Source of the DNA: Candidatus Omnitrophota bacterium
GTDB lineage: Bacteria; Omnitrophota; Gorgyraeia; 2-01-FULL-45-10
Reading direction: 5' to 3'
DNA: 52,805 nucleotides
NCBI GenBank assembly: GCA_020057115.1
Contig: JAGVGJ010000039.1
Coordinates: 1 to 52,805, forward strand
Shown here: in pieces, positions 15,001-21,020 of the stretch
Numbering within the stretch: position 1 is the first letter of the stretch
How the letters are laid out: each line of letters starts with the position of its first letter
Notes under the pieces: generated by a model
Told to the model about the DNA's origin: nothing
What the model saw: only the letters and a program-made list of their open reading frames with translations
The model's database searches: none
Made by a program: the position numbers and the translations under genes

Positions 15001-18000
15001 CGCTAACGGCAATCCTGACAATGCAAGGCGCAAGCTCGTAGAGAGCGGCTGGCGTATGAGGCGTTATATAACAGATATGATAGGCCTGGGGAGCATAGAC
15101 ACGGCCGTAAATATGGTCGAGATGGCAAGGGTCCTTGCCCGCAAAGATCCGGCGATGGCGAAGGACACGGTATTTTTGATCACATCTAACCAGTATGAAG
15201 GTTTTACAAATCCGGCAAATCTGCCGAGCGCCAAAGAAGCTGTCATGCCGTGGAGTGAAGAGGGTCAGAGGCTGAGGCTGGCCCAGCTTACAGCTTATGC
15301 CTCAGGCGGCATGTCCAATGCGCATGTATTGGTAAATTCTACCGTATTCGGCCTTAAAGCCGGTCTCATGAACAGCATATTCATGTCTATGGAGGATATG
15401 CCCGATCTTAATAGCATGCTTGTTCTCGATAGAAATGCAAAGACCAATAATCTCGAGGCATTCGTAACAGACAGGCAATTCATGCGCGAGAATCCGGAAT
15501 ATGTGGTCATGGTGGCAAGAAGAGATACTACTTACAGGTCCACTCCGCTAGTCCATTCCATTGAGCCCGGCCATGGAAGCGCCATGGAAGCCATATTGTC
15601 CAAGATAGGAACAGGATGGGGCAATGAACAGAGGATATTGTTCAGCGATATGCTCATGACCCTATCCAACCCGCAATATCCAAGGCTCTCTATAGGGACA
15701 GGAGCTCCTGATGACAGGATGACGCGCTGGTTCGGCGGATGGGGCTTTGCTCCAAACGCGCCGCATATAAGCGAAGACTATGTGGGTATCATACTCTCCG
15801 CTTATAACAATATCTCCCTCGGGAGGAAAGCGCTATATACTCTGTCTGATGCCGAATACACGAAGATGAGAGAGACATTCCAGCAGGTAGAGCAGGAGGG
15901 CGCTGTCCCGAGATGGTCGGAGGGGCGTCTCAATACGATGGATGATATGCTCATCCAGACGCTCAATGATTATGGACCCGAAAGTTTCTTTGAAAGGGAA
16001 GCGAATGTAAGCGAAGGCTCATTCTTCTTATTGTCGCCGCTTTCCCTCATATTCCTTATACTATTGCCGACTTCGGTAATATTCGGTTTCAGCCCGTTCG
16101 TAGGCGTGAGCGCGATATTATGGGGGGTGGGTCTCTTGTTCAATCAGGTCACCACCCTCAATTCCCTGGGAGCCCTATGGAGAGAGACATATTTCTGGCC
16201 GGCTCTCTTTAAATGGGCCGGACAGAGATTCGATGATATCCAGAAATTCGCCCCAAGGACTGTCGTAGAGGCGCATGCACAATTAAAGGCATTGTTCAAG
16301 GGCGTCGAGTTTGAATTTTTTATGTCACCGGGCGGCGGCGGCTTCAAAGATTTCGACGCTATTGACAAGGTAAAGAAGAACAGCAGGTTTATCGGTATCT
16401 TTATTTTCGGTACTCTCCTTGTCGGCTACAATTTATTTGCGCTCACTCAGCTTGATGCCACCAACTATCTCTTCTTGATAGTGCCACTCCTCTTCAGCGC
16501 AAGCATAGTTACCGGAAGCTTTACCATGACCAATAAACCCGGCGTGGTTGCCGGAGAAGGCAGGTATGTAGGTATATATAACTGGTTAGCCAAAAAAGCG
16601 GGCTTTGTAGCCGCCTTCGTAGTCATGGGCTTGGTACCGATATTCCTCGGCGAAACTCTGTGGACAATAGGCTACCATATGGTCGCGCCTCTAACAGTGC
16701 TTATTGTGACCGCGGTCCTTATATGGAAGTTCGGGGCCCCATTTACTATGAGTAAATGGATGAAAGCCCATCCGCGCTGGCAGAGTCTATACTCAGAATT
16801 CGGCAGGTCATTCTGGATATGGTCTATAATGGCCGTCCTCTTCCTGGCCATCCCGGGCAGCTCATATATAACAATAGAATTCTTTGGTCCGGATCCGGTA
16901 AAATTGTCGTATTTTGCTCTAGGCGCTATATTGTTAGCCGGCTTTACGCTCCTTGAGGGCATAATAACCCTCGGAAGGCTTTACGATAGAGCTATGTCCG
17001 AAAAATGGCAGAAGTACTACAATGAACTGATGGTATATTATGTCGACAGTAAGAGCGGCATGTTCCTTGCGGATGAGAGGGTCGTGGCAATTATGGATCT
17101 GATACCGCAGCTTATCCATAAAGAGGCTTGGAAGAAACTTAGGGCAACGAAGCTTGAGCTTGCCAAGTTGATGAAAGAAGGTCTTAAGGTTAAGCCGGCT
17201 CCGGAGGCGGGTGTCAGCGAAGTGGTCGAAAACCCAATACCTATGGCTGACATATTGGCTGCAGAGAGAAGGGATGCCCGCCAGAGAGGCGAGAAGATAT
17301 TCGATATATATACAAGGACGAAGGAGCTCTTACCGACTACGCTCGACCAGATACCTTCGGATGTAAAGAGGTTAAGGATATTAAAGGGCCTGACCGAACA
17401 GAGACTCGCCGGACTCAAGGCGACTATAGACAGTGATCATGAACTTGCCCTTGCCGGTAGAGATGCCGAATCTCCTTATATGGAAGCCGCCAGGGCTACC
17501 GACCAATACTGGATGGAAAAATATAACAGGCCTTCCAATATCTGGGAGTCGTTGAACCGGAAGAGGGACTATTTTGACGCGGAATATATAATATTAACCT
17601 CTGTAGTGAACGAGGTGGACGCAAGGCTCGGATTGCTGGCCGCCGAAGAAGCCGCGATTGCCGGTTTAGACCGCGCTGCGCAGTCAAAGGCTCTTGTGGA
17701 ATATGCCAGAGCAAAATCTTCCTTATTTAGAAGAGTGGCTATACCGCTGGCCATTCTTATGACATCATTGGCCGCATGGTACACATATCAGACTTGGTTC
17801 AGTTATGAAGCCGACAGGATAGACTCCGTGACGCCTGTTCTTCAGGAGAGATCAACAAGAGATGATGAGGCCGCAAGAAGAGCCCTTGAAGAGGCGAGGA
17901 AGCGCGCCCAGGAAGAGGCTGACATAGCAAATAAGAACCGTGAGAAGATAAGGGCCGCCGAAGAGGCGAAAGACAGGGAGAAGAAGGTCTTAAGGGAAGA

Positions 18001-20983
18001 GGCGAAGAAGAAAGCCCTCGTTCCTATAGAGGCCGCGCCTGTGAAGCCCATCGAAAAGGTGATACCTCCTGTCATCGCGCCCGAAGCCACTCCTCCGGCG
18101 CTTATCACTCCTCCAGCTCCGATAGTTCCCGTGCCTCCTGCTCCTGTAGAAGAGATGAAGGCGCCTGAAAAAGAGAAGGCTGCTATAGAACTCGCAGCCG
18201 CTGAAAAGGCCGCCGCCGAAAAGATCGCAGCCGAAAAAGTTGCCCAGGCCAAAGTCGAAGCCGATAGGATCGCTATGGCCGAAAAAGCCGCCGCTGAAAA
18301 GGCCGCTGCCGAAAAGATCGCAGCCGAAAAAGCAGCCCAGGCCAAGGCCGAAGCAGACGCCATAAAAGCCATAAGCGCCTCCAATAGTTTCAGGGAGTTG
18401 TATGAGATAGGACGCGCAACGAAATCTAGGGAGATATCCGATGCAGTCCTGAAGAGGCTGGACTCTCTCATGAGAGCGCCGGGACAGCCGCTTATATTCG
18501 GAGCCGCATTGGAGGAACCGATCACAAAAGATACGGATCCGGCAAGCCTCAAGGCGAAATTTGCCCAGATCCGCGTGAATGGATATAAGACAGTATCATT
18601 AAGGATAGACCCGAACAGCTTCGCTTCCAGAAAAACAAAGAGGGCCGACAGAGAAGCGGAGAATGCGGAACTTGCCGCTAGGTTCAACGCGATAATAAAA
18701 GCCGCTTCCGATAATGGCATTACGCCGGACATCAGCATAGACCTTGCCCTGATGGAAGCCAATGCGCAGAGCGCCGGCATGGAGACGATGGCATACCGCT
18801 TTATGGCAATAGATGCCATGACCAGGCTTACATCCCCGGGCGCTAAGTTCGTGATCTCGATCCGCAGGCCGATGGTAGACCAGAAGTCGCCGAGGACATT
18901 CGGTACCGAGAGCTTGCTGGCGAAAGAAAGCAATCTTGCGAAGATGGGTAATAACACCATGGACACGGCCAGGGGCCTGGGAGTCACGAGGATGGATCCT
19001 AAGGCCAACCAGGAGAAGAATGTCTTGAGGATGAAGGATATCGCGATGAAGAATGTCCCTTCAGGCGATAACAGGGATCCTTATGCCTGGGCCGCGGACT
19101 TCGCATCTCTTGCGGGTTCAGCGTCAATAATAATGGATTTTGAAATAACAGATCTGACCGCCGCTGATTTCATCGCAAAACTGAAAGGCGCCATCAAGGC
19201 CAAGGACCTAAAAGGATTCAAGTTCACAATAAGCGGGAATGTAAGCCAGCTATCCGCCAAGGATATATTAAAGGCCTTCCCGCGCGGCTCGCAGGACGGT
19301 GAGTGCTTAGGCGTCACATTCCCCGACGGCGACATATCTACAGTTACCTTAAGGGCCAGTCTTGAAGAGGATAAGGTGATGCCTTTACAGGGTTCCGTGC
19401 CTCTTGCAATGCAGAATATGCACAACTTCGCCGCTATTTCCGGCATAAGGGCCGGAGCGGTTTCTGCCGCTTTGTCAGTCTTGAGCTTGATAACCAGCGT
19501 TGTGCAATGCGCAGCGCAGGGCGATATCACAGGCTTTGCTGTATTCGCGGCCATACTGGGAGTCTATCTGGGATTCAGCGCATTTAGGTTCTCCGTTACG
19601 GGGTATTCTGCACACCGAGCGCTTATCAATTACGGATTGTCTCCGAAGAGCGCATGGAAGACGGCCATAGCCACCAGCGATGGTTTCAGACACCCGGCAT
19701 TCTACACGCTTGCGCCGATACAGCAGAAGCTCATAAATATACACGAATCATTCACGCACATTAAAGGTATGTTCGCGATGCTTCCGCTCGCGGCTATAAT
19801 ACCATCCGTGGGCGCAGCCGCGAAGAATGCCATAGATATGATCTCGCGCAGAGCGCCCGAGGAGCGGATAGTCACAAAGCCCGTGGGGCCGGAGTTTGTA
19901 ATAGGCATATCGACCGAGGCGCCGGATGCTACAGTTGAAGCGGTAGTGACAGTCATAAACAAGCTCGGCCTTACGAATGCCGCGGTAAGAAGAGTTGTAG
20001 ACCAGGATGCCCTGGTCATGATCATTAAAGATAATAAGGTAAGCGGCATATGGGTAGATCCCTCTATCAGCGCGGAGATGATAAATACGGACAGGTTCAA
20101 AGATACGCTCGTCGCCATAAGGGATGCAAAGTTCTTCGAAGATAATCGCGATATCATCCTGGGCTTAAATGAGCTCACCATAAGCAGCAGATCCAGAGAA
20201 GCGCTCATGGCGATATTGAGGATAATCAAGTCCAACCTTGAAGAGATGAAGAGAGTGGATATCGATTCTGTCCTGAGGATGGAGCTGAAGGCCAATGACC
20301 TTGCATATCGCAAGACAGCCGCCGACCTCGTCAATTTGAGAAAGATACAGGTAGAGCCTTACTATAATACAGTGGCGATAGACGAGGCCAAGCTCTATAA
20401 CAAAGATATAGTTGTAGCCACTACCGAGAAAGTCGCCGAGTTCGACATGTTCGCATTCGAGAACATGGAGAAGGCCGCCAAACAGGGTGTCCTCAATGTC
20501 TTCATCTATGGCGACAAGCTTAAGACCTTGGATGATGCGACGAATTTCGTGAGGGCCTCAGGCTACAAGGGTGACATGAAAGACATAACCTTTATCAATA
20601 AGGCCGGCCTCTCATATGAAGGCATAGTCGATGCCATAGCTGCTGCCACGGGCCTTAAACCTGAGAATATAGGCATAAGGTCCCTGGAGAATGAGCTTCT
20701 CAAAGCAGGCGAGACGCCTGTAAAGGGTAGGCTCCTTGAAGTACAGTCTGTGAAGATAAATGGCGAGAATGTGTATGTGGCCATGGATTCATACCAGACC
20801 ATACTTAAGATAGTGACCCAGCTCAGGGAAGGCGTGACGCTCGATGATCTAAACATACCGGGCGTATCTTACGATAAATTTACGGGCATATTCAAGTATC
20901 TGCCCAAATCAGTGCCGATAGATTACGGAAAAGAGCTCTCTACTTACAGAGAGGCCATAAGGCTTATAAGTACTGCCGCGTAA
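2..20983 (+). CDS. Giant multi-module membrane-associated protein (5' partial)
   Basis: The frame is open from base 2 to the TAA at 20981-20983, giving at least 6,993 residues; the repeat pattern already runs at the window edge, so the start lies upstream. Order seen (visible residues): helical repeats with a GGW signature (about 265-695); beta-rich repeats of about 105 residues (about 1457-2352) and further Tyr/Asp-rich sheets to about 3700; three membrane helices (about 3746-3843); HENAH (3907-3911) before more helices; a helix block (about 4329-4547); a module resembling GT48 glucan synthase (about 4964-5320) followed by helices (about 5341-5667); a single helix (about 5914-5933), then a Pro segment and an Ala/Lys/Glu stalk (about 5950-6127); a possibly TIM-barrel-like region; two or three helices (about 6476-6610); and a globular C-terminus. 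Codon use looks uniform and no frameshift is visible. Giant genes are known from Omnitrophota. A role as an envelope-spanning surface glycan machine is inference; no single function can be assigned. Confidence 0.9.
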   Translation, partial: GITVANQVFTNTAYRDLINAIVGDAAYVQADFLTGLPLAAQLHVALNPVREVFGNVYGILPADQDPVTNPAYRKQLFDIVLTPGYDLARFLQGLPLFDAMLSALRGDAVASAAFANIKGVTIPAIGPLTQAQSYAIGTLIYRADGTTLQVNAGNPTRTMQGLKYASALLEALRADGNANAAFGRLTGQPMPMAPVAPTGTQQESLFEFIYKADGTFTDNAANPAVMSSFIIYADQLNIQLQAAPQPAKDSFQLVYGTAVSDPITNPAYRTALFNIIGGWQADAQAASVPFDQAYVDGRMATFIQLITFVNTLHGRLSTASAQSQDGIRQAYQFAGNFDFSNNDYIRALFSMLAGWQQDLPYTDPATGAVYYAMSDAYVTLRANQMIDLGQYISLLDGNLSAAAKAVMPEVFDFPGATSMTNRGYVKALFNILGGWMRDAATAGVAFTQTYVLARIANFNILAPFVTVLNNGLTALTKQVLPAIFNFDPPTNFKNPAYRKALFDILGGWQQDAAAAGVAFDATYVNTRITQFNAIAQFAPLVDQNLSAEAKAALPALFSFIGVTNFTNPDYTKAIFSLLGGWQKDIPYTDKATGTVYNVVDANYVTLRVQQFNTLAPFASLVDQRLNQASKDALRDLYNFTGATNFTNPDYTKAIFSLLGGWLADLPYTDPATGTVYNVMDANYVNLRVQEFNNVVPVAMQFLARLRATPGLLTFFNRFYGTTIAPTGPLTNPQDTAAIFGIAYEIITDTVTIYDIDTNTPGIQQHASYDITIDTVIERLVVLDQLERAGAFGFIRNIFGLNTIDITGNTRDTYVLRQILFSYAEMIVSDIYTDVNIDAPSEQTPKKSLTDITVATVMKDLQYTWDLIRNDKFNDAIKELYGVQPIYRGSADSPRYRAIVSQFVYILVNQVIKVPQDGDYTNLVDTKPDKPITADMLIQNLTVQAQLKREAFDEIRELYGLEGVPYVGDKEMSPILRAVMADIAAMIIKNAEKDKISIGKAIANYVEAIKNVIELQRKMDPALMMFLYGDREVKATYRNANKLEWYFYQASRIGKFKHFGNVYEYIAFHKKCEQLFGTANEGCQNIVQDLLSAAGEPVFERTLDVKRGNKALGYGGDGFGYELRNGKLIIHYYSGRLSQIPKGFGLTDIPDVSVVLVGDNAIGADGKYTRPFPEYSRAEQRSFANLVDNFNTIASISTPRRDEGRFAFNQAMGRAGEVYRNEYYYHGVDTKGIAMGIDPVTGEKTPRNDFKIGWHHKYETTYDFATGTLTRQFDVKENLVTEYFYRYDDKRMSFDHYKNDLEPRPWLVKQPTYIAAGGRVYNPVTGELKKTFTTTGFDLERSIITQKVITYTEIDRKPEVTGTVDEILDIRTGSTLEQIIISGIGIRTRIIYDYSTSPANILIGTPARWNKYRGTDEVQVKDVTYAAENTIRTETAAGALISERIKDGKTRNDAAMVVTNEQGVVVGIGIFKRYVYDATVKAWVSKVEVVDPWKVGWSKRGDTSKADQFVKDLKAACAEGKTIEFGLPEDLIETRLYCDDDLVSQSVLTAAGKEEVSFFYDKRTGSKSGSIVTIAGRDGKRTITRIEAFKGENEIKATDGVSYMETVVNSMDPLRAGMSDAEIANIVNKIKRGESGVEFGAKYKNLVEERVYSAEKLVKQTVVTAAGREITEVYYDKSTFQEIGRVVSVLGSDGRRTIIGIGIFVGYDSNRNAIVKMVDPMKAKLADGGNTIAESLKTGQRDITLPVRDELVETRIYSGDKLISQTVETIGGKETTKVYYNKNTGRGVGRVVKVASRDGKTTTLSAIGLFEKYDENGNAVVNMIDPVKAGLPLNGQMLAKRLEDGELDVKFDEGYKDMIETRVYSGERLLSQTAATIAGREKTTIYYNRNTGREVGRIATVTATDGTVNIVRIGIFEEYNDNNHAVVKMLDPALAGMSQKELDRMENRIKRGEVGITFPGAYADMAETRVYSGEKLVSQSITTVAGKETTTVCYNKDTGREVGRIVRSANGTVVGIGIFADYDKKNHYSSVKMINPIQAKWTEDKIAYTVNIIENGGLLNIDMFGLAPELIITRLYDGEKIVSQETFTVAGKALTTVYYDRNTGREIGRIVTAEDNSVVGIGVFDKFEKGRSYVKMVDPRKMAKWSDAATKVVNDLKANKKTSLSFVGTLNNLVETRVYSGENLVAITLAGVTTEVCYDRETKQEVGRIELARAGTRDETVVGIGVFNEYDPSGNGQSTVTMLDTRRAGLSRDRLNELVTTLRSGNKVSFEGLDVGNILKIRTYQGEDMVSETAITEAGKVRTVVNYDAQRHLEIGRRGIAIDSRGVETEIRSGRLLRYDDKTGDSIIEMKDLLTGRVWREKLNPLGILIDIIGLDEEGKGTEVRIAKYQYDNNWLPTVSDAYVIMPDGTTVKSHTGQFLRFVKGYALIQLKNEIDGTIWQELVTPTGEKKAKILGVMENGIFRPKTVSVATFEGLLGSMGIATSQYTYEYVPELGDRNLFRQDKDNAIIETHISGRKGEIKLPQELTRSDLIDGRPLYIHIDRTSNYAWQDLDDTEARLRVKVDGKIENGVFKPVSVEVPEYVKGCILSYFGIAAISRTYRYDEKKGILDYKGETEETEADGLVKKGMMTNQKGLVVPANQLTLKDLFTIDNKFVHAQNAPIYQTYTPRLKNAVQEIKDTRGRVIIKYTGKLADKADGTSAFIRMSATIFIYDDARALRTGLSGIPSESRTFAADDNGNIDFTRPISESIFESMTADKQILARHHNLATNETWQEERDARGRLVKKYAGKVLDTDWKKPGKFLRQNVNILHYNDDIDGFGILDVADAGQTYVLNPDGTYIADIDKDGTVNVRPFKISWFESITSGGYIENRIVNVKTLEMWNEQKDPNGILMASLVTYDDQEPVLRGLRTTLAGKDAEKKWDTIIKEHGNKKNIEKYIEFKPTVREELIYDMDDPRVQALSEAVKRDLSRLKHYGTAGIPVLNRAVLIDYDGPGKDRVYSASILNGVDVRGNITYFENNLMTTVQRVMIKNMYGLPVRILDGYIDGMTGKFSSQKETVLTYDDEKGFGRFDIADTSVTWQLVNGKPVFASSESVTTNIDEEGTVTATEQKKRLAETGNTVDGAKRTNLYKGRGSRKTIEDIGSRSIVTFDRWGIETGSRKFNIADYTNLGNDKGTMGVNRKLAPALSERTGVLAMGMMVNPYLADLGSQYYIVQQVNYYDPSGTRVAYTAIRWIDKYGNVATEAKVMHLINTDGSLVAKDEKTIVPAADTMFKAGPDGKPLIITATDHPLVGGMEIDFAKMLKKDQVGKAALNIPDWQQAVSYNFNREREVRYTQRETGAKQQAFGLDFAFGAAGKIGEKAVYDFSRSGFLAVPVDDRRITGGKLQRAIIVTDAAGNVARINESDILKNDKGLPVRGMNGKVVELAGLYRPYAGNEADHPDSNAAQLRDGIAADSTWVGDDVLALVPIRRLTSEGIAVDKITSVTFECRPLKGPVKGSVAVGEVFRVGEYLDPSIQGPYEDMALVRTDDKKGQAHISIRMLNPDPKLKAFPIELERIRRPDNTTRFAIKQMEYEDSKLRRRNAFLVTCFNETGDMLIVTFQTAPSAKDYVHKMVLGTGEYKNYMFEFTVDPISGDVERKAYRVDSITPGTPVCIIRGEHIIMADTRNTPEAAEYNKRHNVNAFVLGRMLGLVELEGVEKYMRDELKEPMPTPEEENKLNAIIEQLRKEVSEEILTPAMPEAAKGFAWKQMLGWAALMAVLAPIISWLVRGKKEERKAPRPRGPAGAPIMISGLAYTAAGMFVSSVVSVTLSINLYDAGWLSIGLGIIAGVTLAMSIINVVTRRYIVRVLGARAGPIAETITRTDGTKVVQYIKEDGTYTTDKKESLIATAEYGRIRKAIATGLITLHENAHVKGYGELSAYILPILGVRRLKDLGKVGVAFITMITAPLAASSGLGISSSWIIWGAFAAYPLVILLWSKLWEIRYENWKEDNIDTVLKEVKKGDTLLNRDAIGKALNRFMENVIGINKDNAVSLNVKGANVSFRTSDGNFEGLFSFQLFHIYSLLNTWADKQGLAATDPRRQQFNEFAKVVACAVAREAARGSRSSADKVKYKVSGKFDPQIWAKVEIYLNNYAADLVKGLAADEGGAVDNGGVSGVLSRMQAEPYFVAQTELNTAVVSTMNIMLGAKTQRELMEMALNDNDLLNKIKALIAQEKEEALKATQAREGANYVPVSKLDFDNDVNATFEQETKGKKGKDLFDILTKRADDAARAGWNVAPIIGTPDSLRKILIGRALEDKLNNKAELFANRVQGFAKEKGLSKIHPYFAIFAPVVPKILLVMFGSLLWEGGGMLEYLSPKEMIGNFFGITGLPSDGYIPLVVGVIMALSVIWMAINAYKDARAARLFKGGTGWNRLSAIAPIALLAFLSIIQHSPFGVNIAAFMFIFQLMAGIEALSLLLLKRSFFGMMLFYMFKPTYNVGRTRAFSIVMTRHVFFILSSMLLTGIAFNVFGSYSMSPHTTFHLVLGALGFVVSLVMMHQGSWNFMTWIFSAVSERLGQRKAAEAAKRFDTLAAISKAVATAKSSIVKELAGAGVLPEDEKIGLIQKYLEDGLRSADVFNDAADKDADIFKDIKGIDPARIKLAKTLLDNSIEFNVLTDYEDLGSDAAKTKAINDIERSFGKARPRLNAILDKIRNAEELTKEDSHILSRAIVTDALSRMKAEDIVNSIGKQYGKTAILFAGGFPLAAGAQMGVEGWFFKDTVARELVARKAVLGRDLTVEEMRAVSEQVNENIVDVPSILGILDDPAQDLHGDTAKDKFAFYAISGYEKSNKEQRGNKRKDLAARLGQVADITAAFSAIDSILDKKEDKKEKLTAEEKAELVRLRGDLDRAIKAAVVATTGQQIVARIRSMMIENATKEIIDRFDYMKISDFKARAQLYALLKAEGVDPNDPPAANNAIKRWIDALHEEELKAKIFLWNSQLQINNPDPNLPGDLRITIVDANGNPDNARRKLVESGWRMRRYITDMIGLGSIDTAVNMVEMARVLARKDPAMAKDTVFLITSNQYEGFTNPANLPSAKEAVMPWSEEGQRLRLAQLTAYASGGMSNAHVLVNSTVFGLKAGLMNSIFMSMEDMPDLNSMLVLDRNAKTNNLEAFVTDRQFMRENPEYVVMVARRDTTYRSTPLVHSIEPGHGSAMEAILSKIGTGWGNEQRILFSDMLMTLSNPQYPRLSIGTGAPDDRMTRWFGGWGFAPNAPHISEDYVGIILSAYNNISLGRKALYTLSDAEYTKMRETFQQVEQEGAVPRWSEGRLNTMDDMLIQTLNDYGPESFFEREANVSEGSFFLLSPLSLIFLILLPTSVIFGFSPFVGVSAILWGVGLLFNQVTTLNSLGALWRETYFWPALFKWAGQRFDDIQKFAPRTVVEAHAQLKALFKGVEFEFFMSPGGGGFKDFDAIDKVKKNSRFIGIFIFGTLLVGYNLFALTQLDATNYLFLIVPLLFSASIVTGSFTMTNKPGVVAGEGRYVGIYNWLAKKAGFVAAFVVMGLVPIFLGETLWTIGYHMVAPLTVLIVTAVLIWKFGAPFTMSKWMKAHPRWQSLYSEFGRSFWIWSIMAVLFLAIPGSSYITIEFFGPDPVKLSYFALGAILLAGFTLLEGIITLGRLYDRAMSEKWQKYYNELMVYYVDSKSGMFLADERVVAIMDLIPQLIHKEAWKKLRATKLELAKLMKEGLKVKPAPEAGVSEVVENPIPMADILAAERRDARQRGEKIFDIYTRTKELLPTTLDQIPSDVKRLRILKGLTEQRLAGLKATIDSDHELALAGRDAESPYMEAARATDQYWMEKYNRPSNIWESLNRKRDYFDAEYIILTSVVNEVDARLGLLAAEEAAIAGLDRAAQSKALVEYARAKSSLFRRVAIPLAILMTSLAAWYTYQTWFSYEADRIDSVTPVLQERSTRDDEAARRALEEARKRAQEEADIANKNREKIRAAEEAKDREKKVLREEAKKKALVPIEAAPVKPIEKVIPPVIAPEATPPALITPPAPIVPVPPAPVEEMKAPEKEKAAIELAAAEKAAAEKIAAEKVAQAKVEADRIAMAEKAAAEKAAAEKIAAEKAAQAKAEADAIKAISASNSFRELYEIGRATKSREISDAVLKRLDSLMRAPGQPLIFGAALEEPITKDTDPASLKAKFAQIRVNGYKTVSLRIDPNSFASRKTKRADREAENAELAARFNAIIKAASDNGITPDISIDLALMEANAQSAGMETMAYRFMAIDAMTRLTSPGAKFVISIRRPMVDQKSPRTFGTESLLAKESNLAKMGNNTMDTARGLGVTRMDPKANQEKNVLRMKDIAMKNVPSGDNRDPYAWAADFASLAGSASIIMDFEITDLTAADFIAKLKGAIKAKDLKGFKFTISGNVSQLSAKDILKAFPRGSQDGECLGVTFPDGDISTVTLRASLEEDKVMPLQGSVPLAMQNMHNFAAISGIRAGAVSAALSVLSLITSVVQCAAQGDITGFAVFAAILGVYLGFSAFRFSVTGYSAHRALINYGLSPKSAWKTAIATSDGFRHPAFYTLAPIQQKLINIHESFTHIKGMFAMLPLAAIIPSVGAAAKNAIDMISRRAPEERIVTKPVGPEFVIGISTEAPDATVEAVVTVINKLGLTNAAVRRVVDQDALVMIIKDNKVSGIWVDPSISAEMINTDRFKDTLVAIRDAKFFEDNRDIILGLNELTISSRSREALMAILRIIKSNLEEMKRVDIDSVLRMELKANDLAYRKTAADLVNLRKIQVEPYYNTVAIDEAKLYNKDIVVATTEKVAEFDMFAFENMEKAAKQGVLNVFIYGDKLKTLDDATNFVRASGYKGDMKDITFINKAGLSYEGIVDAIAAATGLKPENIGIRSLENELLKAGETPVKGRLLEVQSVKINGENVYVAMDSYQTILKIVTQLREGVTLDDLNIPGVSYDKFTGIFKYLPKSVPIDYGKELSTYREAIRLISTAA
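793..2085 (+). repeat. Tandem helical repeats with GGW signature (within giant gene)
   Basis: Six clear copies of a 73-80 residue unit begin with N-P-x-Y-x-x-A-L-F and a GGW or AGW signature; the Trp triplets start near 832, 1056, 1297, 1517, 1735 and 1975. Diverged copies extend back to the window start. The amphipathic pattern suggests alpha-helical, possibly solenoid-like, binding or spacer modules. The ligand is unknown. Confidence 0.75.
1687..2076 (+). repeat. Recent 240-bp tandem duplication inside the giant gene
   Basis: The segment from about 1687 recurs at about 1927 (period 240 bp) with near-identical DNA, including the stretch encoding NFTNPDYTKAIFSLLGGW. Other copies of this repeat family match only at protein level, so this pair is the youngest expansion. 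Confidence 0.75.
4370..7055 (+). repeat. About eight tandem beta-type repeats of about 105 residues
   Basis: Each copy contains an ETRVYSGE-like strand, a VSQ segment, AGKETT, a YYNKNTGREVGR signature and a GIGIF strand ending in VKMVDP. Signature strands occur near 4590, 4942, 5250, 5575, 5897, 6210, 6520 and 6835, a period of about 310-350 bp. The Tyr/Gly/Asp-rich pattern recalls YD/RHS-like beta repeats but is not the canonical motif. A rod or sheath role is inferred from the repeat architecture only. Confidence 0.75.
14890..17010 (+). other. Putative GT48-like (beta-1,3-glucan synthase-like) module plus membrane helices
   Basis: Within the giant protein, short motifs occur in the order known from fungal FKS and plant callose synthases: a hydrophobic strand ending in NQYEG (visible Q5064), a Glu-Gln pair (E5209-Q5210) followed by F..x..L, G-A-P-D-D (5234-5238), then S-E-D-Y (5257-5260), with a block of membrane helices after it (about 5341-5667). 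The PD to SED spacing (21 residues) and the EQ to PD spacing (27) are close to those I recall for FKS1 (about 24 and 23). The TRGG part of the GT48 core is not conserved, so activity is uncertain. A GT2-like enzyme or a non-catalytic relic are alternatives. The comparison is from memory, not from a computed alignment. Confidence 0.45.
18200..18362 (+). repeat. TolA-like Ala/Lys/Glu stalk, 93-bp tandem repeat
   Basis: Two near-identical DNA copies start at 18200 and 18293 (period 93 bp) and encode AAEKAAAEKIAAEKAAQAKAE-like heptads. A Pro/Val/Ile-rich linker (about 18040-18150) and a charged coiled-coil stretch (17850-18010) precede it, after a single membrane helix at about 17740-17800. A helix plus Pro linker plus Ala/Lys/Glu coil is the layout of periplasm-spanning stalks such as TolA, which suggests that this part crosses the periplasm. 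Confidence 0.7.
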
Positions 20984-21020
20984 AAGCGGCGGATGTAGAA
21001 AAAGGGAAATTACCCCCTTA

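Noticed and set aside
17842-19008. Antisense open frame of 388 codons, Ala/Ser-rich
   Set aside because: It is the reverse complement of the Ala/Lys/Glu repeat region; composition is an echo of the sense repeat.
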